8,145 bases of DNA from an uncultured Chitinophagaceae bacterium (GCA_946479005.1 CAMLEM010000060.1:1-8145); one strand, 5' to 3'. Counted from the stretch's first letter, positions 1-6,701 are shown. Notes: a model not told the origin generated them from the letters alone. Numbers and translations are program-made.

Positions 1-401
1 TACTTCGGGAAGCAGCGGGAAAAAAGCCCATCCTCGGTGTTTGCCTGGGGCACCAGGCCATTGGGGAGCTGTTTGGCGGGAAGTTGTTGAACCTTGAAAC
101 GGTTTTTCACGGAGTTTCCACCCCGGTAAGCCTGGTACCCGGAACCCAGCACGAAATATTCAGGGGATTTCCCTCCCATTTCAGCACAGGCCGCTATCAT
201 TCCTGGATCGTATCAGAGGAAGACTTTCCCGGCGAACTGGAAATAACAGCGCGGGATGAGAATGGATTCATTATGGCAATGAAACACCGGGCCCTTGACA
301 TTACCGGGGTGCAATTCCATCCTGAAAGCATTCTGACGCCCGAAGGAGAACAAATGTTGAGAAACTGGCTTTTATCGAATAATAAAACAAACAAACCATA
401 G
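1..401 (+). CDS. trpG: Anthranilate synthase glutamine amidotransferase subunit (component II), 5'-truncated by the window edge
   Basis: This is the glutaminase subunit of anthranilate synthase. It releases ammonia from glutamine for TrpE, which converts chorismate to anthranilate in the first step of tryptophan synthesis, in the cytoplasm. The frame is open from base 3 and encodes 132 residues; full-length TrpG is usually about 185-190, so roughly 55 N-terminal residues lie upstream. The nucleophile elbow GVCLGHQAIGE is visible, with the catalytic Cys codon at 42-44. The catalytic His and Glu are in QFHPES (codons 318-320 and 324-326). GRYHSW and the block FHPESILTPEG are typical of TrpG/PabA class I amidotransferases. 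The only start codon in the remaining stretch that resembles an initiator, a TTG at 84, lies downstream of the nucleophile and cannot be the real start. It ends one base before trpF, which favours TrpG over PabA, although one protein may serve both pathways. Confidence 0.93.
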   Translation, partial: LREAAGKKPILGVCLGHQAIGELFGGKLLNLETVFHGVSTPVSLVPGTQHEIFRGFPSHFSTGRYHSWIVSEEDFPGELEITARDENGFIMAMKHRALDITGVQFHPESILTPEGEQMLRNWLLSNNKTNKP

Positions 402-402
402 A

Positions 403-1032
403 ATGAACATCAAAGTATGCGGCATTACGGATATGAAACAGCTCCACCAACTGGAAGGACTGGATGTTGAATTTGCGGGTCTTATTTTTTATAAGGATTC
501 CGCGCGTTTCGCGGGGGATAAGATTCCGGGAGCTGAGCTGAAGAAAGCCGATCTCGACCTGAGAAAGGTAGGGGTATTCGTGGATCCCGAGCTCATCGAT
601 GTGCTGGATGTTATCGACGCCTACGGCATCGACGTGGTACAGCTTCACGGCAATGAATCACCCCAGCTCTGCGAAGACCTTAGCGCAGAAGTGGAAGTGA
701 TAAAAGCCTTCCGCATTGAGCCGGGGGCGAATATTGACAGGATGATCAAACCCTATGACGCCGTTTGTGATTATTATCTCTTCGACAGCACGGGTAAAAA
801 GGAAGGCCTTGCCGGGAACAGTGCGAAATTCGATTGGGAACTGCTCGGGAAAAGCAAGATCGAAAAACCGTTCTTCATTGGTGGGGGCATCAATCCCGAG
901 GATTCCGGTCTTCTCCTGGATTTTTCTCACCCGGATTTTTTCGGGGTAGACCTGGGGCTGGGTTTTGAAAAATCACCCGGGGTCATTGATATGGCGAAGC
1001 TGTTGAAGTTCAAAAAGGAAGTTTCCCGCTGA
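403..1032 (+). CDS. trpF: Phosphoribosylanthranilate isomerase
   Basis: TrpF converts N-(5-phosphoribosyl)anthranilate to the carboxyphenylamino-deoxyribulose phosphate, the third step of tryptophan synthesis, in the cytoplasm. At 209 residues it has the usual length of a TIM-barrel PRAI. Visible motifs are KVCGIT (general-base Cys6), VQLHGNE (80-85), LFDST with the general-acid Asp128, FDW (143-145), FIGGGI (158-163) and SPGVID (191-196). The ATG at 403 gives the KVCGIT start directly and follows the trpG stop by one base, so translation is probably coupled; no Shine-Dalgarno sequence is evident. Two loops depart from the family pattern. The usual GG-S/T-GK before FDW reads GLAGNSAK, and the usual D-[VL]-[NS]-S-[GR]-[VF]-E reads DLGLGFE. 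Both catalytic residues are present, so I call it a functional but divergent TrpF. It is probably the last gene of its operon. Confidence 0.93.
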   Translation: MNIKVCGITDMKQLHQLEGLDVEFAGLIFYKDSARFAGDKIPGAELKKADLDLRKVGVFVDPELIDVLDVIDAYGIDVVQLHGNESPQLCEDLSAEVEVIKAFRIEPGANIDRMIKPYDAVCDYYLFDSTGKKEGLAGNSAKFDWELLGKSKIEKPFFIGGGINPEDSGLLLDFSHPDFFGVDLGLGFEKSPGVIDMAKLLKFKKEVSR

Positions 1033-1055
1033 GCCAGTGAAGGATATGTTAAAGC

Positions 1056-1071
1056 TGATCCGGCGGGATCA
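1056..1071 (+). terminator. Short hairpin after trpF, possible weak terminator
   Basis: A perfect 6-bp inverted repeat (TGATCC / GGATCA) encloses the 4-base loop GGCG, 23 bases after the trpF stop. It is positioned to end the trp transcript or stabilise its 3' end. It is not followed by a T tract (next bases are TAGGAGG), so it is not a canonical intrinsic terminator. Its role is inferred from position only. Confidence 0.3.
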
Positions 1072-1122
1072 TAGGAGGATGAACCTGGCCGGTACTTCCT
1101 TCCGTTTTCAATAACGAATCTG

Positions 1123-1130
1123 TAAATTTG
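1123..1130 (+). promoter_or_regulatory. Bacteroidota-type -7 promoter element for the thioredoxin-like gene
   Basis: TAAATTTG is an exact match to the TAnnTTTG -7 consensus of the Bacteroidota primary sigma factor. It lies 30 bases before the ATG at 1161 and would place transcription start near 1135-1138, giving a leader of about 25 bases. The region where the -33 TTTG should lie (about 1098-1103) shows only a poor match, so the call rests on the -7 box and its position in the largest gap of the window. Confidence 0.5.
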
Positions 1131-1160
1131 TAGGCTCCTAAAAAAGGCAAGTATTACTTT

Positions 1161-2258
1161 ATGAAAAAATGGCTCTTCCTGTTCCTGGCTTTTCCCCTGG
1201 TTGCTTTTTCTCAAAACCCGAAATCGCCTGGTTTTACCATTGAGGGTAAGCTGGACGGGTATCCCGACGGCACGGAGATCAGGTTATACAGGAATGGCGA
1301 CAATACGGAAGCAGGGGAGGCGATACTGAGTAAAGAAAAGTTCACGCTGAAAGGCAGCGTGGAGGAGCCGGCATTGTTTTTCCTCGTGATCGGGGAGGAA
1401 AAGCCTGCAGAGATCTTCGTGGAAAACCGGGTCATCAGCTTCAAGGGATCAAAAAATGAACCGGGTAAATTCAAGATAGAAGGTTCCCCGTCGCACAATG
1501 ATTTTGCCGGATTCATCAGGACATTCCTGCCTCTTGCGCAGCAGTTGAGCGCTCTTGCGGGAACCATTAATAATACGATGCCGGGAAAGGACCGCGACGC
1601 CCTGATGGATACCTATAACAAACTGCTTTTATCAATACAGACAGAGATAGACAATTTTGTCGATGCGAAACCGGCCTCACACGTAACGCCCTTTGTATTG
1701 AATGCCACTTACCAGTTCAATGAAGATCCCACCCAGCTCGAGGAGCGGTTCAATAAACTGGATCCAAACATTCGCGGTTCCATCGTGGGGAAACAACTGG
1801 AAGCCTTCATAGCGGAGAGCAAGATCGGCGCCGTGGGTACCTTCGCGCTTGATTTTACGCAGCCTGATACCGCCGGGGTGCCGGTCAGTCTTTCTTCTTT
1901 CAAGGGAAAATATGTGCTGGTTGACTTTTGGGCGAGCTGGTGCGGTCCCTGTCGCGATGAGAATCCCAATGTAGTAAAGAGCTTCAACCAATTCAAGGAT
2001 AAGAATTTCACGGTGCTTGGGGTTTCTCTGGATCGCCCCGGACAAAAGGAAAAATGGCTGAAGGCGATCAAGGAGGACCAGCTGGCCTGGACCCAGGTGA
2101 GCGACCTCCAGTTCTGGAATAATGCCGCTGCGCAGCTCTACAGGATCCGGGGCATTCCCCAGAACATCCTGGTAGATCCCAATGGTAAGATCGTGGCAAA
2201 GAATCTGCGGGGACCGGCACTGGAAGCCAAACTTTGCGAGATACTCGGATGCAACTAG
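1161..2258 (+). CDS. Exported TlpA/ResA-like thiol-disulfide oxidoreductase with N-terminal DUF4369 domain
   Basis: This is probably a periplasmic thiol-disulfide oxidoreductase acting on envelope proteins; its substrate is unknown. The 365-residue protein starts with a signal peptide (MKKWLFLFLAFPLVAFSQ, cleavage near residue 18). Residues about 24-110 form the beta-rich DUF4369 domain common in exported Bacteroidota proteins. A helical linker follows, and residues about 225-360 form a thioredoxin/AhpC-TSA fold. The redox motif WCGPC is at 260-264 (Cys261, Cys264), preceded by YVLVDFWAS. The conserved cis-proline is in GIPQNILVDPNG (Pro333). Unusual points are the family's APDF motif reading ALDF (229-232) and two extra cysteines at the extreme C-terminus, Cys359 and Cys364. 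The ATG at 1161 is chosen because it begins the signal peptide. A -7 promoter box lies 30 bases upstream, and the TPR-CHAT gene follows 49 bases downstream, so the two may be co-transcribed. Confidence 0.92.
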   Translation: MKKWLFLFLAFPLVAFSQNPKSPGFTIEGKLDGYPDGTEIRLYRNGDNTEAGEAILSKEKFTLKGSVEEPALFFLVIGEEKPAEIFVENRVISFKGSKNEPGKFKIEGSPSHNDFAGFIRTFLPLAQQLSALAGTINNTMPGKDRDALMDTYNKLLLSIQTEIDNFVDAKPASHVTPFVLNATYQFNEDPTQLEERFNKLDPNIRGSIVGKQLEAFIAESKIGAVGTFALDFTQPDTAGVPVSLSSFKGKYVLVDFWASWCGPCRDENPNVVKSFNQFKDKNFTVLGVSLDRPGQKEKWLKAIKEDQLAWTQVSDLQFWNNAAAQLYRIRGIPQNILVDPNGKIVAKNLRGPALEAKLCEILGCN

Positions 2259-2271
2259 GCATTGGGGCAAT

Positions 2272-2296
2272 TGGTTTAACTTAGTACGCTAAACCA
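2272..2296. repeat. 7-bp inverted repeat just upstream of the TPR-CHAT gene
   Basis: TGGTTTA (2272-2278) and TAAACCA (2290-2296) are perfect inverted arms separated by 11 bases, in the 49-base gap between the thioredoxin-like gene and the TPR-CHAT gene. The second arm ends 11 bases before the ATG at 2308. It could be an operator or an mRNA hairpin near the start codon. There is no T tract, so it does not look like a terminator. A one-mismatch -7-like sequence, TAACTTAG (2277-2284), overlaps the first arm and the spacer. Confidence 0.3.
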
Positions 2297-2307
2297 TCGC
2301 CCTTACA

Positions 2308-5130
2308 ATGAAAATTCCGGTCTTTTCCCTCCTGGTGCTTCTTTCCTTCCAGGCGCCTGCGCAGATACTGAAGAACATCAAGAATAAAGTGGTGAGCGAC
2401 GGCAAGTCTAAAGTGAGAACCGAAGTCAGGAGCTCCGTTCGCGACCAGATCCAGAACTACCGGGCCCAGTTCGATTCCGCAGACTTTGATTATGCACTTC
2501 TTTTAAGCGATAATTCCGGCCTGTTCAATACCCGCAAGAAGGGAGAGTTCGGGAATAAGTTCATTAACCTTCGCAACATCAGCAGGTCCATTCGCGATCT
2601 GGATCTTTCCGACGAGGAAAATGCCCGTGTGAACCTGGAAATGGGGCAGGCGGCATTTGCCTCTGAAAAATTCTTTTTCGCAGAACAGAAATTCAAGCTG
2701 GCGCGCTATTATTTCGAGAAAGCCTATATGCTGAGTGATTTCGCGTATTTGAAGACCCTCGCGAACACGGGATTGCTTTATACAACGATGGGGCGTTTTT
2801 CGCAAGCCGAGGAATTCACCGTGCAGGCGCTCGAACTCCGCGAGGAAAAACTGGGAAAGACCAATCCCGCGGTGGCGGCTTCTTATAATAATTACGGTGT
2901 TCTGCATTACAACCTCGGGAAGTACAACGAAGCAGAAAAGGATTTCGAAAAGGCACTGGAGATCATTCGCGGCAATAAGATGGAATCAGTGATGCCGCTG
3001 TCCATCGTGCTGAACAACCAGGCAATGCTCTTCCAGTCGGTAGGCCGGTATGAGCAGGCGGAAAAGACCCTGCTGCAGGCCATCCAGAACGCCCAGAAAA
3101 CAGAGAACAGGTCGCGCAACATACTTCTTTTCCTTTCCAACCTGGCCCTGCTTTACCAGCATACCGGAAAATATGCGGAAGCCGAGAAGATCTACCTGGG
3201 CCTGGAATCCCGGTTTGATAAAACGAAGCCGGAATACGCGAACTTCCTGAATAACGTGGCCACACTTTGCCTGTTGATGAAACGCCCGGATAAAGTGGAG
3301 GACCTTTTGAAACGATCAGCCGCCATTTTTAAGAACACGATGACGGACCAGAGCCCCGCCTACGCCAAGGTGATCAGCGACCTGGGGAATTTCTACCGGT
3401 ACGAAGGCCGTTATGCGGAAGCCCAACCCGTGCTCGAGGAGGCGCTTTCCATCCGGCATAAAACACTCAACCCAGACCATCCCCACTATGTGCAATCCCA
3501 GGAAGATCTTGCCATTCTGCACTGGAAAATGAAGAATTACCAGCTAGCGTACGGTCTTTACCACGAGGTGATGGAGAGATCCCTTGATTTTATCAACCGT
3601 TTCTTTCCTCCAATGAGTGAGGCGGAGAAAGCCAAATACCTCGATGTGCTCGCGCCCCGGTTTGAACGATTCTACAATTTTGCCCTGGATGCGGGGCCGG
3701 TGAAAAAAGATATTTTCCGTGAAGTGCTGGAATACCGGTTGGCAACAAAAGGTCTGCTCCTGAGCTCAGTGAGGAAGATCTCGGAAAGCATCCTTGAGAG
3801 CGGGGAAGAGAACCTGGTGGCTGCTTACAGGACCTGGATCGACAGGAAGGAAGAGCTTACCCGGCTTTATGTATACTCAAGAGAAGAATTAGCCGAACAA
3901 AGCATCAATATCGATTCCCTGGAATCGGTGGTAAATGCGATGGAAAAGGATCTCTCGCAGCGATCAACGGATTTCGCTCGCCTTTTCTTCACTTCAAAAA
4001 CGGGCATAACTGAGCTTCAATCTAAGTTAAAACCGGATGAGGCGGTCATCGAGATCATCCGTGTCAGGAAGTTTGAGCAGGTATTGAATGATCTTTCTAC
4101 CTACCTGGCCCTTGTAGTAACAAAGGAAAGTTCAGAACCCGTTGTGGTGGTTACGGAAAACGGGAGAGACCTGGAATCCCTGCATTACAAAAATTACTGG
4201 CGGTCAATGGTCAATAAGGTCCCCGACGAATCTTCTTACAAATATTTTTTTGAACCGTTTGAATCGGCTTTGAAGGGGAAGAAGAAGTTGTATGTTTCAA
4301 TGGATGGCGTGTATAACCAGGTTAGCTTGTACACCCTGAAAAAGCCCGGAGGCGATTTCCTGATCAACCAGTACGATATTGTGCTGTTGGGTAACTCGCG
4401 CGACCTGGTACTGGGATCCGGCAAAAAGACCGCGCCCACTGTAAAAAAAGCCACGCTGATCGGCTACCCGGATTATGGTTCGGAGAAAATTCCTGAGCTT
4501 CCCGCGACAAAAACGGAGGTGGATGCGATCACGAAGCTGTTGAGATCCTCGGGGTACCAGGTGGAAGAATACACACAGCAATCTGCCACGGAGAGGAACT
4601 TAAAATCTGCCAATCAACTTTCCATCCTTCATATAGCCACGCACGGGTACTTTCTCCAGGATGTGGATAAAGCCAGCTGGCCCATTGGCGTGCACGCCGA
4701 CAACGCGAGAGACAATGTGCTGCTCCGTTCCGGGCTGATGCTCAGCGGGGCCTCTGAATCAGAGAGGATGTCGGCCAGCCTTGACAGTACCAGCAATGGC
4801 ATCATCACTTCCTACGAAGCGATGAATCTCGATCTCCAGGGGACCCATCTTGTGGTGTTAAGCGCCTGTGAAACCGGTCTTGGTGAGATCCGGGCGGGGG
4901 AGGGGGTTTACGGACTTCAAAGGGCATTCCTTGTGGCAGGAGCTGAGGCGATCATAATGAGCCTTTGGAAAGTGAGTGATGCTTCCACCCAGGAGCTGAT
5001 GAATCTTTTTTATGGTAACTGGATCAAATCAGGAGATAAAACAAAGGCCTTCAAACAGGCGCAGGTTCAGCTGATGGCCAAATACAAGCAGCCCTATTAC
5101 TGGGGTCCCTTTGTGATGATGGAAGACTGA
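2308..5130 (+). CDS. Exported TPR-repeat protein with C-terminal CHAT (caspase/separase-like) protease domain
   Basis: A 940-residue protein with a signal peptide (about 1-19, cleavage after QAPAQ). A strongly charged segment follows (about 20-60). TPR repeats of the kinesin-light-chain type cover about 148-426, with units beginning near 150, 192, 233, 273, 310, 352 and 394; YNNYGVLHYNLGKYNEAEKD is a clear example. A helical linker spans about 427-560, and the CHAT domain about 570-940. The predicted dyad is complete: His779 in HIATHG and Cys854 in LSACETGLGE. The downstream AGEGVYGLQRAFLVAGA and SLWKVSD motifs are also intact. The protein is likely a cysteine protease in the periplasm or at the envelope, with the TPRs as substrate- or partner-binding scaffold; the substrate is unknown. 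The C-terminus ends FVMMED, without the Gly often found after the FV-hydrophobic segment. No CRISPR genes or gasdermin-like gene adjoin it. It may share a transcript with the thioredoxin-like gene. Its stop is one base from the convergent pdxJ stop. Confidence 0.93.
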   Translation: MKIPVFSLLVLLSFQAPAQILKNIKNKVVSDGKSKVRTEVRSSVRDQIQNYRAQFDSADFDYALLLSDNSGLFNTRKKGEFGNKFINLRNISRSIRDLDLSDEENARVNLEMGQAAFASEKFFFAEQKFKLARYYFEKAYMLSDFAYLKTLANTGLLYTTMGRFSQAEEFTVQALELREEKLGKTNPAVAASYNNYGVLHYNLGKYNEAEKDFEKALEIIRGNKMESVMPLSIVLNNQAMLFQSVGRYEQAEKTLLQAIQNAQKTENRSRNILLFLSNLALLYQHTGKYAEAEKIYLGLESRFDKTKPEYANFLNNVATLCLLMKRPDKVEDLLKRSAAIFKNTMTDQSPAYAKVISDLGNFYRYEGRYAEAQPVLEEALSIRHKTLNPDHPHYVQSQEDLAILHWKMKNYQLAYGLYHEVMERSLDFINRFFPPMSEAEKAKYLDVLAPRFERFYNFALDAGPVKKDIFREVLEYRLATKGLLLSSVRKISESILESGEENLVAAYRTWIDRKEELTRLYVYSREELAEQSINIDSLESVVNAMEKDLSQRSTDFARLFFTSKTGITELQSKLKPDEAVIEIIRVRKFEQVLNDLSTYLALVVTKESSEPVVVVTENGRDLESLHYKNYWRSMVNKVPDESSYKYFFEPFESALKGKKKLYVSMDGVYNQVSLYTLKKPGGDFLINQYDIVLLGNSRDLVLGSGKKTAPTVKKATLIGYPDYGSEKIPELPATKTEVDAITKLLRSSGYQVEEYTQQSATERNLKSANQLSILHIATHGYFLQDVDKASWPIGVHADNARDNVLLRSGLMLSGASESERMSASLDSTSNGIITSYEAMNLDLQGTHLVVLSACETGLGEIRAGEGVYGLQRAFLVAGAEAIIMSLWKVSDASTQELMNLFYGNWIKSGDKTKAFKQAQVQLMAKYKQPYYWGPFVMMED

Positions 5131-5131
5131 C

Positions 5132-5848
5132 CTATTTCAGTTCCCTTTTGTACATCTGCACCGCATTTTCGAAACCCAGGTAAAGGGCATCACACACCAG
5201 GGCGTGACCGATGCTCACTTCATCCAGCCAGGGAATGTTCTGGCGGAAAAAACGCAGGTTCTCCAGGTCGAGGTCGTGACCCGCGTTCACACCCAGGTTG
5301 AGCTCACGGGCACGCTTAGCCGCTTTTACGTATGGCGCTACGGCCGCTTCACGATCCACGTGAAATTTTTTGGCATAGGATTCCGTATACAATTCGATCC
5401 TGTCGGTACCTGTTTCAGCGGCGCCTTCGATCATACCGATCGCCGGGTCAACGAAGATCGAAACCCGGATACCGGCTGTTTTGAAAACATTGATCATCTC
5501 TACGAGAAAACCTTTGTGAGTGACGGTATCCCATCCGTGATCGGAAGTGAGCTGGCCCTCTGCATCGGGTACCAGGGTAACCTGGTGCGGTTTCGTTTCC
5601 AGGACAAGATCCACGAATTTCTCTTCCCTGCAGTTCCCTTCGATATTGAACTCCGTGGTAATGATCTTTTTGATCTCCCGTACATCGGAATACCGGATAT
5701 GCCGTTCGTCGGGGCGGGGGTGAACCGTAACACCGTCTGCACCGAATGCCTGTGCGTCGATGGCGGCTTTTACCACATCAGGATTATTTCCTCCCCGCGA
5801 GTTCCTGAGAGTGGCGAATTTGTTGATGTTGACGCTGAGTTTTGTCAT
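5132..5848 (-). CDS. pdxJ: Pyridoxine 5'-phosphate synthase
   Basis: PdxJ condenses 3-amino-2-oxopropyl phosphate (from the PdxA reaction) with 1-deoxy-D-xylulose 5-phosphate to make pyridoxine 5'-phosphate, the ring-closing step of DXP-dependent vitamin B6 synthesis, in the cytoplasm. The 238 residues match the usual length of this TIM-barrel enzyme. Family blocks run end to end: LSVNINKFATLRNSRGG (4-20), VHPRPDERHI (42-51), EFNIEG (66-71), TLVPD (91-95), LTSDHGWD (100-107), DRIELYTESYA (149-159), LGVNAGHDLDLENL (185-198) and EVSIGHAL (210-217). The residues matching the E. coli active site, His43, Glu70 and His191, are all present. The ATG at 5848 gives the standard N-terminus. It lies 25 bases downstream of the DUF2452 gene on the same strand, with no promoter evident in that gap, so the two are probably co-transcribed. 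Its 3' end nearly abuts the TPR-CHAT gene. Confidence 0.97.
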   Translation of the reverse strand: MTKLSVNINKFATLRNSRGGNNPDVVKAAIDAQAFGADGVTVHPRPDERHIRYSDVREIKKIITTEFNIEGNCREEKFVDLVLETKPHQVTLVPDAEGQLTSDHGWDTVTHKGFLVEMINVFKTAGIRVSIFVDPAIGMIEGAAETGTDRIELYTESYAKKFHVDREAAVAPYVKAAKRARELNLGVNAGHDLDLENLRFFRQNIPWLDEVSIGHALVCDALYLGFENAVQMYKRELK

Positions 5849-5873
5849 TTCATAAAGGTAAGCGAACCAGTGG

Positions 5874-6665
5874 CTACCAGAGTTCAGTCCAGGTGTGATC
5901 TGCCATTAGCTTAACGGCGGCAATGAATTTTTTGAAAGGCCCGGAAGTTCCCCATTCCTTTGGCGAAACAAGAGAGAGCATATGCGAGTTGTCGTGCTTC
6001 TCGTAGAGAAAATAGGTTTGGCCGATATTGGGTTTGAAGGACAGTTTCGCGTTATAGATCATCATTGACAGTTCTTTCCTTTTCTGGATCTCGTGTGCCT
6101 GCAGCGCCAGGAGCTCGATCTGTTTTCGGATCTGTTCCAGCTGCATATTGGTTTGCTCTTCCATTGCCGTGAGCGCCTTGTGCCTGATCATCCCTTCTTC
6201 GGTAGGCCTGACCAGGGCGCCGGCAACGGATGCAGAATAGGGAAGTACCGACATCTGCTTGTGATAGATCTCCGTGTTGGTATAGGGTGTTCCGTCTTCC
6301 TTTATGCCCTGCTGGGTTATACGCAGGTAACCATTGGGCATAATCTCGTGCACCACGTGCAACACCACCTCACCTTTCCTGTAAAAATGGATATTGAAGC
6401 TGATGCTGTCGGGGAAACCCGTTTGCACCTTGTCAGCAAATGCCGTATCCGCGAAGTCATTAAGATTTCCATCTGCGAGGATGGTATAGTTGGCAGTGAA
6501 CGCCTTGTTTTCCAGGCTTACCCAATTATGATAGATGGAGATCTCCTTGTTCTCTTTTCCCGCTTCGATACGGTAAGTGCCGCTTTTAGGCCTGTCGCCC
6601 GATTCATAAACTCCTTTTTCAGGGAAAAGCTGCCAGGAAGCAAGAAAATTGTAGGCCTGCACCAT
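5874..6665 (-). CDS. DUF2452-domain protein with a calycin-like N-terminal half; function unknown
   Basis: No known function. The protein has 263 residues from the ATG at 6665. A TTG three codons upstream (6674) would add MKF, but I prefer the ATG. Residues about 5-137 are beta-rich: FLASWQLFPEKG opens the domain, SGTYRI, FTANYTILADGN and GYLRITQQGIKEDGTPY follow. This pattern recalls small lipocalin/calycin-type barrels; the fold is inferred from pattern alone. Residues about 145-262 match DUF2452: GALVRPTEEGMIRHKALTAM, then a predicted coiled coil (about 170-205, EQTNMQLEQIRKQIELLALQ), then YFLYEKHDNSHMLSLVSPKEWG and a C-terminal helix ending ADHTWTELW. No signal peptide or membrane segment is visible, so it is probably cytosolic. 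pdxJ follows 25 bases downstream. A perfect -7 box lies just before the start codon, which would give a very short or absent leader. Confidence 0.82.
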   Translation of the reverse strand: MVQAYNFLASWQLFPEKGVYESGDRPKSGTYRIEAGKENKEISIYHNWVSLENKAFTANYTILADGNLNDFADTAFADKVQTGFPDSISFNIHFYRKGEVVLHVVHEIMPNGYLRITQQGIKEDGTPYTNTEIYHKQMSVLPYSASVAGALVRPTEEGMIRHKALTAMEEQTNMQLEQIRKQIELLALQAHEIQKRKELSMMIYNAKLSFKPNIGQTYFLYEKHDNSHMLSLVSPKEWGTSGPFKKFIAAVKLMADHTWTELW

Positions 6666-6671
6666 AAACTT

Positions 6672-6679
6672 CAAAGATA
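6672..6679 (-). promoter_or_regulatory. -7 promoter element for the DUF2452-pdxJ unit
   Basis: Read on the - strand, this is TATCTTTG, an exact match to the Bacteroidota TAnnTTTG element. It ends 6 bases before the ATG at 6665, so transcription would begin at or within a few bases of the start codon, giving a leaderless or nearly leaderless mRNA. No clear -33 TTTG lies at the expected spacing. The box lies within one arm of the inverted repeat at 6673-6700, except for its last base. Confidence 0.5.
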
Positions 6680-6700
6680 AAACTACAAGAACTTATCTTT
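6673..6700. repeat. Perfect 8-bp inverted repeat in the divergent promoter region
   Basis: AAAGATAA (6673-6680) and TTATCTTT (6693-6700) are perfect inverted arms around a 12-base spacer in the 47-base gap between the DUF2452 gene and the M48 protease gene. Each arm contains most of a TATCTTT-type -7 box facing outward, so the two divergent promoters are nearly mirror images. The symmetry could simply reflect two similar promoters, or it could be an operator for one regulator controlling both units. Confidence 0.55.
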
Positions 6701-6701
6701 A
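6694..6701 (+). promoter_or_regulatory. -7-like promoter element for the M48-YbjQ unit
   Basis: TATCTTTA matches TAnnTTTG at five of the six defined positions (final G is A). It ends 11 bases before the ATG at 6713, which predicts a leader of only about 5-7 bases. No clear -33 element is visible at the normal spacing; that position falls in the opposite promoter. Confidence 0.4.

Noticed and set aside
1046..1114. A 22-codon frame in the trpF to thioredoxin gap, with AGGAGG inside it directly before an in-frame ATG at 1079
   Set aside because: The AGGAGG has no spacing to the second ATG, Shine-Dalgarno sequences are little used here, and the peptide shows no leader-peptide features such as Trp codons. 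It is probably chance.
1677..2270. A 197-codon open frame on the - strand opposite the thioredoxin-like gene
   Set aside because: It covers the WCGPC domain of a clear gene on the other strand and has no motif or start signal of its own.
2277..2284. TAACTTAG as a -7 promoter box for the TPR-CHAT gene
   Set aside because: It has one mismatch to TAnnTTTG and no -33 element at proper spacing. A shared transcript with the upstream gene is equally likely, so I did not list it as a promoter.
2308..5130. Whether the TPR-CHAT gene is part of a CRISPR type III-E or gasdermin defence system
   Set aside because: There is no repeat array, effector gene or gasdermin-like hydrophobic ORF in the window, and the signal peptide argues against a cytosolic defence role.
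5204..5914. A 236-codon open frame on the + strand opposite pdxJ
   Set aside because: It lies antisense to a fully conserved PdxJ and runs into the DUF2452 gene. Its translation shows no family motif, and it has no promoter. It is a shadow of the coding strand.
6093..6680. A 195-codon open frame on the + strand opposite the DUF2452 gene
   Set aside because: The opposite strand encodes recognisable DUF2452 motifs. The antisense translation is rich in Leu, His and Arg, as expected of a shadow frame, and matches nothing I recognise.
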